This document shows, in pieces, positions 18,402 through 30,545 of a DNA stretch of 64,000 nucleotides; positions within the stretch are counted from its first letter, which is position 1; each line of letters starts with the position of its first letter. This DNA comes from Streptococcus mitis. GTDB taxonomy: Bacteria; Bacillota; Bacilli; Lactobacillales; Streptococcaceae. Location: positions 694,001 through 758,000 of the forward strand of contig CP014326.1 of assembly GCA_001560895.1 (NCBI GenBank). The letters run 5' to 3'. A program made the position numbers and the translations under genes. Under the pieces are notes generated by a model. That model was not told the DNA's origin and did not search any database. It saw only the letters and a list, made by a program, of their open reading frames with translations.

Positions 18402-18956
18402 ATGGTTAAAGTAGCAGTTATGTTAGCTCAGGGCTTTGAAGAAATTGAAGCTTTGACAGTTGTGGATGTTTTGCGTCGTGCCAATATCGCTTGTGATATG
18501 GTTGGTTTTGAAGAGCAAGTGACAGGTTCGCACGCAATCCAAGTAAGAGCGGATCGTGTCTTTGATGGTGATTTATCAGACTATGACATGATTGTCCTTC
18601 CTGGAGGGATGCCTGGTTCTGCACATTTGCGTGACAATCAGGCCTTGATTCAAGAATTGCAAAGCTTCGAGCAAAAAGGAAAGAAACTGGCAGCCATTTG
18701 TGCGGCACCAATTGCCCTCAATCAAGCAGGGGTATTGAAAAACAAGCAGTACACTTGTTATGATGGCGTTCAAGAGCAAATCCTTGATGGTCAATATGTC
18801 AAGGAAACAGTAGTGGTAGATGGTCATTTGACAACCAGTCGAGGTCCCTCTACAGCCCTTGCCTTTGCCTACGAGTTGGTGGAGCAGTTAGGAGGGGACG
18901 CAGAGAGTTTACGAACAGGAATGCTCTATCGAGATGTCTTTGGTAAAAATCAGTAA
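18402..18956 (+). CDS. DJ-1/PfpI (ThiJ) family protein
   Basis: Protein of 184 residues with the DJ-1 fold. The nucleophilic cysteine is in AAICAAP with the preceding elbow, and the glutamate in QGFEEIEA near residue 15 is the usual partner. Members act as protein or metabolite deglycases, chaperones or glyoxalases, so the substrate is open. AAGGAG precedes the ATG, 10 bases after rodA, suggesting co-transcription. A terminator follows. Confidence 0.9.
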   Translation: MVKVAVMLAQGFEEIEALTVVDVLRRANIACDMVGFEEQVTGSHAIQVRADRVFDGDLSDYDMIVLPGGMPGSAHLRDNQALIQELQSFEQKGKKLAAICAAPIALNQAGVLKNKQYTCYDGVQEQILDGQYVKETVVVDGHLTTSRGPSTALAFAYELVEQLGGDAESLRTGMLYRDVFGKNQ

Positions 18957-18982
18957 AACGGGAGTCAACCTCTCGTTTTTTT
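18956..18982 (+). terminator. Intrinsic terminator after the DJ-1 family gene
   Basis: AAACGGGAG (18956-18964) pairs with CTCTCGTTT (18970-18978), followed by T residues; it starts right after the stop codon. Confidence 0.75.
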
Positions 18983-19028
18983 ATGTGGAAAACTCAGGGA
19001 AATCATCGCTTTTTTAACGAAAAAATGG

Positions 19029-19034
19029 TATAAT
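19029..19034 (+). promoter_or_regulatory. Extended -10 promoter of the HAD gene, leaderless
   Basis: TGG-TATAAT is followed by only seven bases before ATG 19042. An alternative ATG at 19033 lies inside the -10 box and cannot be transcribed from it. Confidence 0.65.
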
Positions 19035-19041
19035 GAAAGCT

Positions 19042-21566
<2,525 letters not shown>

Positions 21567-21606
21567 AAAATCGGGAGAAGTAGTTCCCTTGGTCTAAAAA
21601 ATATGA

Positions 21607-21612
21607 TATAAT
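21607..21612 (+). promoter_or_regulatory. Extended -10 promoter of ezrA
   Basis: TGA-TATAAT lies 35 bases before the ATG; the -35 region is weak. Confidence 0.6.
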
Positions 21613-21647
21613 CATTACGATTGTTTCAAGTTAAAAAGGAGTTTAAT

Positions 21648-23375
21648 ATGTCTGGTAGTCTAGTAGTATATCTTATAATTGCAATTGCAATTATATTGCT
21701 GATTTCATATGCTATAGCAATTTATGTACGGAAACGCAATGAAAGTAAATTAGCAATTTTAGAAGAGAAAAAAGAAGAGCTTTACAATCTTCCAGTTAAT
21801 GATGAAGTTGAAGCTGTAAAAAATATGCACTTGATTGGACAAAGTCAGGTGACTTTCCGTGAATGGAATCAAAAATGGGTTGACCTATCTCTTAATTCTT
21901 TTGCCGATATCGAAAATAATCTTTTCGAGGCAGAAGGCTACAATAACTCATTCCGTTTTTTCAAGGCCAGTCATCAAATTGATCAAATCGAGAGTCAAAT
22001 TACCTTGATTGAAGAAGATATTGCGGCAATTCGCAATGCCTTGGCAGATTTGGAGAAACAAGAGTCTAAAAATAGTGGACGTGTTCTTCATACCTTGGAC
22101 TTGTTTGAAGAGTTGCAACACCGAGTTGCTGATCATTCTGAAGAATATGGACAAGGTTTGTCTGAAATCGAAAAACAATTGGAAAATATCCAATCAGAGT
22201 TTTCTCAGTTTGTAACTTTAAATTCATCTGGTGACCCAGTAGAAGCTGCTGTGATTTTGGATAATGCTGAAAATCATATCTTGGCTTTGACACATATTGT
22301 TGATCGTATACCAGCAATTGTAACAACATTATCTAAAGAGCTACCAGATCAACTAGAAGATTTAGAAGATGGTTACCGTAAGCTCTTAGATGCCAACTAT
22401 TATTTTGCTGAGACAGATATCGAAGCGCGTTTCCAACTGCTTTATGAGGCTCTCAAGAAAAATCATGAGAATATTGCTAAACTAGAATTGGATAATGCCG
22501 AGTACGAAAATACTCAAATCCAAGAAGAGATTAATGCACTTTACGATATCTTTACAAGAGAAATTGCAGCACAGAAAGTGGTAGAAGGTTTAGTAGCAAC
22601 ACTTCCTACTTATCTGCAACATATGAAGGAAAATAATGCTTTATTGATAGAAGATATTGAGCGTTTGAGCAAGAACTATTTACTTTCTGAGTCAGATGCA
22701 AGTCATGTTCATAGATTGCAAGCTGAGTTAGAGTCTTTGGAAGAATCTGTATTAGAATTAACTTCAGAACAAGAGGAACATTCTGAGCCATATTCATTAC
22801 TTGAAGAACGTTTGGAAAACTTACAAGCGACTTTGAAAGAAATTGAGGATGAACAAGTTGAACTTAGTCAACGTCTTGCTCAGATTGAAAAAGATGATAT
22901 CAATGCACGTCAAAAGGCAAATGTATATGTTAATCGTCTCCATACCATCAAGAGATATATGGAAAAACGGAACCTACCTGGTATTCCACAAACTTTCTTG
23001 AAGTTATTCTTTACAGCAAGTAATAATACGGAAGATTTAATGGCTGAATTAGAACAAAACTTAGTTAATATAGAGTCAGTTAACCGTATTCTTGAAATTG
23101 CAACGAATGATATGGAAGAGCTTGAGGCGGAAACTTATAATATTGTACAATATGCAACCTTGACAGAACAACTCTTGCAATATTCTAACCGCTACCGCTC
23201 ATTTGATGAACGCATTCAAGAAGCCTTCAATGAAGCTTTAGATATTTTTGAGAAAGAATTTGATTATCATGCTTCGTTTGACAAGATTTCTCAAGCATTG
23301 GAAGTGGCAGAGCCTGGTGTAACCAACCGCTTTGTTACCTCATATGAGAAAACACGTGAAACAATTCGTTTCTAA
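21648..23375 (+). CDS. ezrA: Septation ring formation regulator EzrA
   Basis: Membrane-anchored regulator of FtsZ, 575 residues. An N-terminal transmembrane helix (about 4-24) is followed by a short basic stretch and a long series of spectrin-like coiled-coil repeats rich in Glu, Leu and Gln. Length and architecture fit the family. AAAAGGAG precedes ATG 21648, which I prefer to an upstream in-frame start. Its terminator has been cut off from the gene by an insertion sequence. Confidence 0.95.
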   Translation: MSGSLVVYLIIAIAIILLISYAIAIYVRKRNESKLAILEEKKEELYNLPVNDEVEAVKNMHLIGQSQVTFREWNQKWVDLSLNSFADIENNLFEAEGYNNSFRFFKASHQIDQIESQITLIEEDIAAIRNALADLEKQESKNSGRVLHTLDLFEELQHRVADHSEEYGQGLSEIEKQLENIQSEFSQFVTLNSSGDPVEAAVILDNAENHILALTHIVDRIPAIVTTLSKELPDQLEDLEDGYRKLLDANYYFAETDIEARFQLLYEALKKNHENIAKLELDNAEYENTQIQEEINALYDIFTREIAAQKVVEGLVATLPTYLQHMKENNALLIEDIERLSKNYLLSESDASHVHRLQAELESLEESVLELTSEQEEHSEPYSLLEERLENLQATLKEIEDEQVELSQRLAQIEKDDINARQKANVYVNRLHTIKRYMEKRNLPGIPQTFLKLFFTASNNTEDLMAELEQNLVNIESVNRILEIATNDMEELEAETYNIVQYATLTEQLLQYSNRYRSFDERIQEAFNEALDIFEKEFDYHASFDKISQALEVAEPGVTNRFVTSYEKTRETIRF

Positions 23376-23390
23376 AATAATAAAAAAGAT

Positions 23391-24804
23391 GGCTCTTTGT
23401 CAACTGTAGTGGGTTGAAGAAAAGCTAAGCTCGAGAAAGGACAAATTTCGTCCTTTCTTTTTTGATATTCAGAGCGATAAAAATCCGTTTTTTGAAGTTT
23501 TCAAAGTTCCGAAAACCAAAGGCATTGCGTTTGATAAGTTTGATGAGATTATTGGTTGCTTCTAATTTGGCATTAGAATAGGGTAACTGAAGGGCATTGA
23601 CGATTTTCTCTTTGTCCTTTAGAAAGGTTTTAAAGACAGTCTTAAAAAGAGGATGAACTTTCTTTAGATTTTCCTCAATGAGTCCGAAAAATTTCTCCGG
23701 TTCCTTATTCTGAAAGTGAAAAAGCAAGAGTTGATAGAGATGATAGTGGTGTTTCAAGTCTTCTGAATAGCTCAAAAGCTTGTCAATAATCTCTTTATTG
23801 GTTAAGTGCATGCGAAAAGTAGGGCGATAAAATCGCTTATCACTCAGTTTACGGCTATCCTGTTGAATGAGTTTCCAGTAGCGCTTGATAGCCTTATATT
23901 CATGAGATTTTCGCTCAAATTGCTTCATGATTTGGACACGAACACGACTCATAGCACGGCTAAGATGTTGTACAATGTGGAAGCGATCTAGAACGATTTT
24001 GGCATACGGAAAAAGATGTTTAGCCAAGTCATAGTAAGGACTAAACATATCCATAGTAATGATTTTCACCTGACAACGAACAGAGCGATTGTAGCGCAGA
24101 AAATGATTTCTTATGATAGTTTGTGTTCTACCCTCAAGAACAGTGATAATATTGAGCTTATCAAAATCTTGAGCAATGAAACTCATCTTTCCCTTAGTGA
24201 AGGCATATTCGTCCCAGGACATAATCTCAGGGAGGTAAGAAAAATCAGACTTAAAACAGAAGTCATTGAGCTTGCGAATAACAGTTGAAGTTGAAATAGA
24301 CAGCTGACGGGCAATATCGGTCATAGAAGTCTTCTCAATTAGCTTCTGGGCAATCTTTTGGTTGATGATACGAGGGATTTGGTGATTCTTCTTGACGAGA
24401 GAAGTCTCAGCTACCATCATTTTCGAGCAATGATAGCACTTGAATCGACGTTTTCTAAGGAGAATTCTAGTAGGCATACCAGTCGTTTCAAGGTAAGGAA
24501 CCTTAGACGGTTTTTGGAAGTCATATTTCTTCATTTGACTTCCACACTCAGGACAAGATGGAGCGTCGTAGTCCAGTTTAGCGATGATTTCCTTGTGGGT
24601 ATTCCTATTAATGACATCCATAATTTGGATATTTGGGTCTTTAATGTCTAGTAATTTTGTGATAAAATGTAATTGTTCCATAGGATTCTTTCTAATGATG
24701 GTTTGGTTGCTTTTCATTATAGATCTTATGGGACTTTTTTTCTACAACAAAATAGGCTCCATAATATCCATAGGGGATTTACCCACTACAAATATTATAG
24801 AGCC
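23391..24804 (-). mobile_element. ISL3-family insertion sequence, copy 1
   Basis: A 1414-base element. The ends are imperfect inverted repeats of about 24 bases: GGCTCTTTGTCAACTGTAGT on the left against GGCTCTATAATATTTGTAGT on the right, both going on with GGGT. An 8-base target duplication AAAAAGAT flanks it (23383-23390 and 24805-24812). It resembles IS1167. The insertion split the terminator stem of ezrA. Copy 2 at 36615-38028 has the same length and orientation and no difference that I could see. Confidence 0.95.
23425..24717 (-). CDS. ISL3-family transposase (copy 1)
   Basis: Transposase of 430 residues (or 418 from the internal MEQLHFITKLLDIKD start, which is the usual family start). 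An N-terminal zinc ribbon (CPECG and CYHC), a helix-turn-helix region (MTDIARQLSISTSTVIRKL) and a DDE domain are visible: SWDEYAF, VLDRFHIVQH and KLEATNN carry the likely D, D and E. The frame is intact, so the element may be active. Confidence 0.95.
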   Translation of the reverse strand: MKSNQTIIRKNPMEQLHFITKLLDIKDPNIQIMDVINRNTHKEIIAKLDYDAPSCPECGSQMKKYDFQKPSKVPYLETTGMPTRILLRKRRFKCYHCSKMMVAETSLVKKNHQIPRIINQKIAQKLIEKTSMTDIARQLSISTSTVIRKLNDFCFKSDFSYLPEIMSWDEYAFTKGKMSFIAQDFDKLNIITVLEGRTQTIIRNHFLRYNRSVRCQVKIITMDMFSPYYDLAKHLFPYAKIVLDRFHIVQHLSRAMSRVRVQIMKQFERKSHEYKAIKRYWKLIQQDSRKLSDKRFYRPTFRMHLTNKEIIDKLLSYSEDLKHHYHLYQLLLFHFQNKEPEKFFGLIEENLKKVHPLFKTVFKTFLKDKEKIVNALQLPYSNAKLEATNNLIKLIKRNAFGFRNFENFKKRIFIALNIKKERTKFVLSRA

Positions 24805-24846
24805 AAAAAGATTTGATTGTGTGAGAAGCAGAATCAAATCTTTTTT
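24805..24846 (+). terminator. Former ezrA terminator, rebuilt by the target duplication
   Basis: AAAAAGATTTGATT (24805-24818) pairs with AATCAAATCTTTTT (24832-24845). The first eight bases are the right-hand target duplicate of IS copy 1, so the hairpin survives but is now 1.4 kb from ezrA. Confidence 0.8.
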
Positions 24847-24893
24847 ATTATTTGTCTATAAAATCTTGTATGATAAGATCTCAAGATAAAAAA

Positions 24894-24967
24894 TTGGAGA
24901 CGATTTAAAAAGCAAGTCAGAACCTATGTCTGGTCTATAAGGTTCAATAGCTTTCTAATCTCTCCAA
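24894..24967. terminator. Long imperfect hairpin, bidirectional terminator
   Basis: TTGGAGA (24894) and TCTCCAA (24961) are the base of a long interrupted stem that continues through GATT/AATC, AAAGC/GCTTT and GAACC/GGTTC. On the minus strand it is followed by a T run and can end the DUF1827 transcript. Confidence 0.6.
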
Positions 24968-24971
24968 AATT

Positions 24972-25271
24972 TTATTTGATTGGAATCGAAATCCCAATTA
25001 ATTTTTCTGAGTAGAGGGTTTTGATATTGGTCTCATCAATAGAGTCCTTATCAATTTTACGTTTCAAGAAAAACTCTTGGATGGCTTCGATTTCGGTTTC
25101 GCGAATAGCACGGTGTTTATTTGAAATGAGGACTTCATAGTGAAGCGGAGCTTGGGTAAAAATAACATCAGTATTTCCAGCAGAATAGACCTCAACAAGG
25201 GTTGCATCTGTACTTTCTAGCTGGCTTTTTACAAGTTGCGAGTGTGAGTTTGTCGTATTGATAAGCTTCAT
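24972..25271 (-). CDS. DUF1827 family protein
   Basis: Small acidic protein of 99 residues starting MKLINTTNSHSQLVKSQLES, which I recognise as the DUF1827 family of streptococci. No signal peptide or membrane segment is seen. GGAGGG precedes the ATG. It is a single-gene unit between an IS and a BOX repeat. The function is unknown. Confidence 0.8.
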   Translation of the reverse strand: MKLINTTNSHSQLVKSQLESTDATLVEVYSAGNTDVIFTQAPLHYEVLISNKHRAIRETEIEAIQEFFLKRKIDKDSIDETNIKTLYSEKLIGISIPIK

Positions 25272-25330
25272 AACATTCCCTCCGATTTTCTAATTCTATT
25301 ATAGCACTTTTTAAATAAAGTAGCTTGATT

Positions 25331-25486
25331 TATACTCAATGAAAATCAAAGAGCAAACTAGGAAGCTAGCCGCAGGTTGCTCAAAACACAGTTTTGAGGT
25401 TGTAGATAAGACTGACGAAGTCAGTGACTATATCTACGGCAAGGCGAAGCTGACGTGGTTTGAATTTGATTTTCTAAAAGTATTAG
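25331..25486. repeat. BOX element with boxA, boxB and boxC
   Basis: It starts TATACTCAATGAAAATCAAA, carries a boxB-like part around GCTCAAAACACAGTTTTGAG, then CTGACGAAGTCAG, CTACGGCAAGGCG and GCTGACGTGGTTTGAA, ending in GTATTA. The CTACGGCAAGGCG stretch is the site recognised by the classical BOX typing primer. Its last bases include the stop codon of the neighbouring Nudix gene. Confidence 0.9.
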
Positions 25487-25935
25487 TCAATCTTATGCTG
25501 TTTTTTCCAAGATTGGATGGCCCATTTATGACTACCACGTTTGAGATTTTCCATAGCCTCATCAATAGGGAACCAGGCAATATGATTAAAGTCTTCTAGT
25601 GGTTTTTGAACTTCTTTGAAAGAAGTAGCTTCATAGAGGTAAGCAGGATTGTAGTAGTAGGTGTCGCGGTGACGAGAGTAGAAATATTCGTCAGCTTGTC
25701 CGTAATAGGTACCAATTTCAGCTGTGAAGCCAAGCTCTTCAATCAACTCACGTTTTAGGGCCTCCTGATGATTTTCACCTGCTTCAATTTCGCCACCTGG
25801 TAAGAACCAAGCGCCATTAGGTGCTTGAACAAGAACTATTTGTTTCTGTTCAGCGTCAGGGATAACTGCATATACACCGTAACGTGAAATATAGTCTGTA
25901 TTCGCTTTTTTTTCTCCGAAAGTTGGGTTCACCAT
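25483..25935 (-). CDS. Nudix hydrolase (MutT-like)
   Basis: Protein of 150 residues with a complete Nudix box, GGEIEAGENHQEAL followed by KRELIEELG, so it should hydrolyse a nucleoside diphosphate derivative. The start MVNPTFGEKK at 25935 has GAGGAAA at seven bases; an upstream in-frame start to 25998 adds residues with no family look. The TAA stop is contributed by the end of a BOX repeat, so the C-terminus may be altered relative to strains without the repeat. Substrate not predictable. Confidence 0.88.
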   Translation of the reverse strand: MVNPTFGEKKANTDYISRYGVYAVIPDAEQKQIVLVQAPNGAWFLPGGEIEAGENHQEALKRELIEELGFTAEIGTYYGQADEYFYSRHRDTYYYNPAYLYEATSFKEVQKPLEDFNHIAWFPIDEAMENLKRGSHKWAIQSWKKQHKID

Positions 25936-26065
25936 TGCATTTTCCTCATTATCTAGTATCGTTATTATTATCATAATGGAGAAAGTCCGAGCTGTCAAGA
26001 AATTACAGTTATTTTAGTAAAAAAGAAGCAGAAACATTTCATTTTCTACTCCTTTTATATAGTAT

Positions 26066-28324
26066 TTATTTTTCTGTTTCAGAAGTTTTTACTTCAGCTT
26101 TTTTGGCAGACTTAATTTGAATGTTTCCCTTGCTAGTCATCACTGCCTTGAGGTCTTTTTCGCTTGGATTTTCAAGGTAGTAGTCAGTGATTGCGTCCTC
26201 AATATAGTCTTGAATAGTACGACGAAGTGGGCGAGCTCCCATTTTTGGATCATAACCGAGGTCAACCAATTTTTCCTTGACCTTGTCTGTCACATCGAGA
26301 TGGATATTGTTGCTAGAGAGGCGCTTATTAACATCAGCTAGCATGAGCTCGACGATTTGAAGGAGATTATCCTTGCTGAGAGCTTTGAACTCGATGATGC
26401 CGTCAAAACGGTTCATAAATTCTGGGCTAAAGAAGTTGCCGAGTTCACCGAGAACAGAGTTGGTACGTCCTTCGCGAGCTGCCCCAAATCCAACGCTGGC
26501 TTCAGCCTTACCTGTACCTGCATTTGAAGTCATGATAATAATGGCATCCTTGAAGCTGACGGTACGTCCTTGCCCATCTGTCAAACGTCCATCGTCCAAG
26601 ACTTGCAGGAACATATGCATGACATCTGGATGGGCTTTTTCTACTTCATCTAAGAGAATAAGAGAATAGGGATTACGGCGGACTTTTTCAGTTAATTGTC
26701 CAGCTTCATCGTAGCCGACATAACCTGGAGGGGCACCGACTAACTTAGCAACGCTGTGTTTTTCCATGTATTCACTCATGTCAAAGCGAATCATGCTATC
26801 AGCAGAACCAAAGAGTTCGATAGCTAGTTGTTTGGAAAGTTCTGTCTTACCGACACCGGTTGGGCCGACAAATAAGAAGCTTCCAATTGGGCGGTTAGGC
26901 GTACCGAGACCGACACGATTACGGCGAATAGCTTTTGCAATCTTATCGACAGCATCGTCTTGCCCAATAACATGAGACTTGAGGTCTTCAGCTAGATGGA
27001 TGAGTTGAGATTGTTCTTTCTCTTTCAAATCCCCAACAGGGATGTTGGTTTTCTGCTCGATAATGTGTTCAATTGTTTTCTCACTGATGATAGGAGTATC
27101 TTGGTCAGTAACCTTTTTCTTTTGCATTTCCTTATACTTGGCAATCTGGTCGCGGAAGTAGGCGGCCTTCTCAAAATCTTCCTCCCGTGTAGCTTGAGAT
27201 TTGAGATTTTCAGCCTCAATCAAGCGCTGATCAATGACTTTAGGATCGACAAAATTCAAGGTCAAGTTCATCTTAGAACCCGCTTCATCTAAGAGGTCAA
27301 TGGCCTTGTCAGGTAAGAAGCGGTCTTGAATGTAACGATTGGAAAGAGTTGCAGCTGCTTCAATTGCAGCATCGGTATACTGAACGTGGTGGTAGTCTTC
27401 GTATTTCTTTTGAATTCCTTTGAGGATAGTGATTGTTTCTTCCACTGTTGGTTCATCGACCTTAACAGGTTGCATACGACGCTCTAGGGCAGCATCCTTT
27501 TCAATGATACGGTATTCATTGAGGGTAGTAGCACCGACCAGTTGCAGTTCACCACGAGCGAGGGCTGGCTTGAGGATATTTCCAGCATCCATATTGCCAT
27601 CGCCTGCAGAACCTGCACCGACAATTTCATGGATTTCATCGATAAAGAGGATAATATCCTCACGTTTGCGAATTTCTTCCATGAGTTTTTGCATGCGTTC
27701 TTCAAATTGTCCACGGATACCCGTTCCTTGAACCAAGCTAACCACATCCAAACGGATGACTTGTTTTCCTTGGAGTTTATGTGGAACATCGCCATCAACG
27801 ATTTTCTGAGCTAGACCTTCGACAACGGCCGTTTTACCGACACCTGGTTCACCGATAAGAACAGGATTATTCTTAGTTCTGCGATTGAGAATTTCGATGA
27901 CACGGATAATTTCATCATCTCGTCCAATAACGGGGTCGATATCTCCACGACGGGCAATTTCAGTTACGTTGATACCAAATTCTTCTAGTAGGCCTTTTTC
28001 TTGGCTAGGTGGAGGAGTTTGAGCAGGTCCACGATTTTGGGAGCCATAACCGCCGTTTCCACCGTAACCTCCACCTGATTGGGTTGGGGGAATAGGAGGA
28101 GTATTGCTAGAAGGTCTGAAATTGTTTAGATCATTGAAGAAATCACCAAAGGGATCGAAGTCACGATTGTTCAAATCTGTCATTCCTTTAAAGAGACTGT
28201 TGTTAGGATCAGTCTTGATAATCTTGTAGCAGTTTTGACAGAGGTCAATTTGTTTTTGTTTTCCATTGAGATTGGTGTAAAGATGAATTGTTGAGTCGTT
28301 GATTTTACAGTTTTGACAAAGCAT
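26066..28324 (-). CDS. clpE: ATP-dependent Clp protease ATP-binding subunit ClpE
   Basis: HSP100 chaperone of 752 residues that feeds substrates to ClpP. The N-terminal zinc finger (CQNC near residue 3 and CQNCYK near 29) is diagnostic for ClpE. A glycine/proline-rich linker follows, then AAA module 1 (Walker [11 protein letters not shown]), a UVR-like coil ([12 protein letters not shown]) and AAA module 2 ([19 protein letters not shown]). GAGGTAG precedes the ATG. A CtsR operator upstream indicates heat-shock control. Confidence 0.97.
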   Translation of the reverse strand: MLCQNCKINDSTIHLYTNLNGKQKQIDLCQNCYKIIKTDPNNSLFKGMTDLNNRDFDPFGDFFNDLNNFRPSSNTPPIPPTQSGGGYGGNGGYGSQNRGPAQTPPPSQEKGLLEEFGINVTEIARRGDIDPVIGRDDEIIRVIEILNRRTKNNPVLIGEPGVGKTAVVEGLAQKIVDGDVPHKLQGKQVIRLDVVSLVQGTGIRGQFEERMQKLMEEIRKREDIILFIDEIHEIVGAGSAGDGNMDAGNILKPALARGELQLVGATTLNEYRIIEKDAALERRMQPVKVDEPTVEETITILKGIQKKYEDYHHVQYTDAAIEAAATLSNRYIQDRFLPDKAIDLLDEAGSKMNLTLNFVDPKVIDQRLIEAENLKSQATREEDFEKAAYFRDQIAKYKEMQKKKVTDQDTPIISEKTIEHIIEQKTNIPVGDLKEKEQSQLIHLAEDLKSHVIGQDDAVDKIAKAIRRNRVGLGTPNRPIGSFLFVGPTGVGKTELSKQLAIELFGSADSMIRFDMSEYMEKHSVAKLVGAPPGYVGYDEAGQLTEKVRRNPYSLILLDEVEKAHPDVMHMFLQVLDDGRLTDGQGRTVSFKDAIIIMTSNAGTGKAEASVGFGAAREGRTNSVLGELGNFFSPEFMNRFDGIIEFKALSKDNLLQIVELMLADVNKRLSSNNIHLDVTDKVKEKLVDLGYDPKMGARPLRRTIQDYIEDAITDYYLENPSEKDLKAVMTSKGNIQIKSAKKAEVKTSETEK

Positions 28325-28364
28325 ACATCTACCTCATTTCTTTCTTTAGCCTGACCTGTTTAAA

Positions 28365-28381
28365 GGTCAAAAATAGTCAAA
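28365..28381. promoter_or_regulatory. CtsR operator of clpE
   Basis: GGTCAAAAATAGTCAAA matches the CtsR heptad repeat consensus (GGTCAAANANRGTCAAA) without mismatch. It lies between the clpE promoter and the start codon. Confidence 0.9.
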
Positions 28382-28394
28382 TTTCTATACTCTC

Positions 28395-28422
28395 ATTATA
28401 ACAGGATTGGACTGTAAAGCAA
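28395..28422 (-). promoter_or_regulatory. Promoter of clpE
   Basis: On the minus strand: TTGCTT (28417-28422), a 16-base spacer and TATAAT (28395-28400). The CtsR operator is immediately downstream. Confidence 0.7.
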
Positions 28423-28482
28423 GTAAAAAGATTGCAGCTTTGAGAAGTTGTTACAATGAAAATTTTTGTGAATTTGGACTAT

Positions 28483-28516
28483 AAAAAAATCCTATTTGTG
28501 AGACAAAAAGGATTTT
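28483..28516 (-). terminator. Intrinsic terminator of the DUF1797 gene
   Basis: On the minus strand AAAATCCTTTTTGT pairs with ACAAATAGGATTTT, followed by T residues. Confidence 0.65.
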
Positions 28517-28553
28517 GGTTAGACATGCAGGGACAATCCCAGCTTGTTTTAGA

Positions 28554-28784
28554 TTAGTAGAGGAGTTCGTAAATCTCCATTGCAATCAAGTCAATGCTGT
28601 CAAAAGTATAAGTTTCGCGAGCCTCTACATCACGAAGGGTAAAGATTGATCCGTTTTCTTCGTCGTGGCTGTATGCAACTTCTGCAACAACAACTCCTTC
28701 GCGTTCAAAATTACGTTTTAAATTTCCGCCGTCTTTTGCCATTGCTTCAAGGCGGTTGATGATTCTAACCAAATGTGATTCCAT
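28554..28784 (-). CDS. DUF1797 family protein
   Basis: Small protein of 76 residues (MESHLVRIINRLEAMAKDGG) that fits the DUF1797/YkuJ-like family of Firmicutes. AAGGAG precedes the ATG. It stands alone between clpE and the divergent amino-acid transporter. No function can be assigned. Confidence 0.85.
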   Translation of the reverse strand: MESHLVRIINRLEAMAKDGGNLKRNFEREGVVVAEVAYSHDEENGSIFTLRDVEARETYTFDSIDLIAMEIYELLY

Positions 28785-28911
28785 TTTGATTCTCCTTCAT
28801 TTCTTATCGTTACTATTTTACCATAAAGGAGGCCAACTTGACTAGAAAAAACTAAGATTTCTCGCTAATTCTACCAGCTTAAAGTTTTTTTGAATAAATT
28901 GGATAAAAGGT

Positions 28912-28940
28912 TTGAATTTTAATTCAATACATGTTATAAT
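28912..28940 (+). promoter_or_regulatory. Promoter of the amino-acid ABC transporter
   Basis: TTGAAT (28912-28917), 17 bases, then TGT-TATAAT (28935-28940), an extended -10 promoter. Confidence 0.8.
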
Positions 28941-28974
28941 CATACAGTATTCTATTTTAGAAAGCAGTGTGACT

Positions 28975-29658
28975 ATGAATTTTTCTTTTTTACCTAAGTA
29001 TTTACCTTATTTTAACTATGGGGCTGTTGTGACGGTTCTCATTTCTATCTGTGTTGTCTTTTTGGGAACTATTTTGGGTGTTGTCTTGGCTTTTGGGCAA
29101 CGTTCAAAGTTTAAACCGCTTGTTTGGCTCGCCAACTTGTACGTTTGGATTTTCCGTGGGACACCGATGATGGTTCAGATTATGATTGCCTTTGCTCTTA
29201 TGCATATCAATGCTCCGACTATTCAGGTTGGAATTTTGGGTGTCGATCTTTCTCGCTTGATTCCAGGGATTTTGATTATCTCTATGAACAGTGGTGCTTA
29301 TGTTTCTGAGACTGTTCGTGCCGGAATCAATGCGGTTCCAAAAGGTCAGCTAGAGGCGGCTTATTCGCTAGGGATTCGTCCTAAAAATGCGATGCGCTAT
29401 GTGATTTTGCCACAAGCAATCAAAAATATTTTGCCAGCTTTGGGGAACGAATTTATCACCATTATCAAGGATAGCTCCCTCTTATCAGCTATTGGTGTCA
29501 TGGAGTTGTGGAACGGGGCTACAACAGTTTCTACAACAACCTATCTACCTTTGACACCACTTTTATTTGCAGCCTTTTACTACTTGATTATGACCTCTAT
29601 TTTGACAGTGGCTTTGAAAGCTTTTGAAAAACGTATGGGACAAGGAGATAAGAAATAA
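28975..29658 (+). CDS. Amino-acid ABC transporter permease
   Basis: Permease of 227 residues of the polar amino acid (HisM/GlnP) family with about five membrane helices. The EAA loop reads [23 protein letters not shown] use ATG 28975 because an upstream in-frame start lies on the promoter. It overlaps the ATPase gene by one base. No binding-protein gene is adjacent, so the solute receptor is encoded elsewhere, and the substrate (glutamine, cystine or similar) is not certain. Confidence 0.92.
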   Translation: MNFSFLPKYLPYFNYGAVVTVLISICVVFLGTILGVVLAFGQRSKFKPLVWLANLYVWIFRGTPMMVQIMIAFALMHINAPTIQVGILGVDLSRLIPGILIISMNSGAYVSETVRAGINAVPKGQLEAAYSLGIRPKNAMRYVILPQAIKNILPALGNEFITIIKDSSLLSAIGVMELWNGATTVSTTTYLPLTPLLFAAFYYLIMTSILTVALKAFEKRMGQGDKK

Positions 29659-30392
29659 TGACAGAAACCTTGATAAAAATTGAAAATTTACATAAATCAT
29701 TTGGAAAGAATGAAGTATTGAAGGGTATCAACCTTGAGATTAAAAGAGGTGAAGTTGTGGTTATCATTGGTCCTTCAGGTAGCGGGAAATCTACCTTGCT
29801 TCGCTCTATGAATTTGTTGGAAGAAGCAAGCAAGGGGAAGGTTATCTTTGAGGGAGTCGATATTACGGACAAGAAGAATGACCTGTTTGCCATGCGTGAG
29901 AAGATGGGCATGGTTTTCCAACAATTTAATCTCTTTCCTAATATGACTGTGATGGAAAATATCACCTTGTCACCTATCAAGACCAAAGGTGAGAGCAAGG
30001 CTGTTGCTGAGAAGAGAGCTCAAGAACTTTTGGAAAAAGTTGGTTTACCAGATAAGGCAACTGCTTATCCACAGAGTTTGTCAGGTGGGCAGCAACAACG
30101 GATTGCCATCGCGCGTGGTTTGGCCATGGAACCAGATGTTTTGCTCTTTGACGAGCCAACTTCAGCCTTGGATCCTGAGATGGTTGGAGAAGTTCTGGCT
30201 GTTATGCAAGACCTTGCCAAATCAGGAATAACTATGGTTATCGTAACACATGAAATGGGATTTGCCCGTGAGGTGGCAGATCGTGTTATCTTTATGGCAG
30301 ACGGTGTAGTTGTTGAAGATGGAACACCTGAGCAGATTTTTGAACAAACCCAAGAACAACGGACTAAAGACTTCTTGAGTAAGGTTTTATAA
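29658..30392 (+). CDS. Amino-acid ABC transporter ATP-binding protein
   Basis: ATPase of 244 residues of the GlnQ type. Walker A is GPSGSGKST, the Q-loop is [12 protein letters not shown], the signature is LSGGQQQR and Walker B is [14 protein letters not shown], followed by the H-loop VTHEMGFA. It is translationally coupled to the permease and ends before a strong terminator. Confidence 0.95.
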   Translation: MTETLIKIENLHKSFGKNEVLKGINLEIKRGEVVVIIGPSGSGKSTLLRSMNLLEEASKGKVIFEGVDITDKKNDLFAMREKMGMVFQQFNLFPNMTVMENITLSPIKTKGESKAVAEKRAQELLEKVGLPDKATAYPQSLSGGQQQRIAIARGLAMEPDVLLFDEPTSALDPEMVGEVLAVMQDLAKSGITMVIVTHEMGFAREVADRVIFMADGVVVEDGTPEQIFEQTQEQRTKDFLSKVL

Positions 30393-30423
30393 TCTATTTT
30401 AAAATTTCAAGACAAGATTAATG

Positions 30424-30445
30424 AAAAGCTCGACCCGAGCTTTTT
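30424..30445 (+). terminator. Intrinsic terminator of the amino-acid transporter
   Basis: AAAAGCTCG pairs with CGAGCTTTT across a three-base loop, followed by T. Confidence 0.85.
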
Positions 30446-30509
30446 CTTATAGTTTGAAACTATAGGATTGCCTAGGAAAGAAGTGTTAGAGGGGACCAAC
30501 AGTTTTTGG

Positions 30510-30515
30510 TATAAT
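30510..30515 (+). promoter_or_regulatory. Extended -10 promoter of folD
   Basis: TGG-TATAAT lies 30 bases before the folD ATG. Confidence 0.6.
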
Positions 30516-30545
30516 GGAAGATATTTGAAAGAAAAGAGAATTGAT

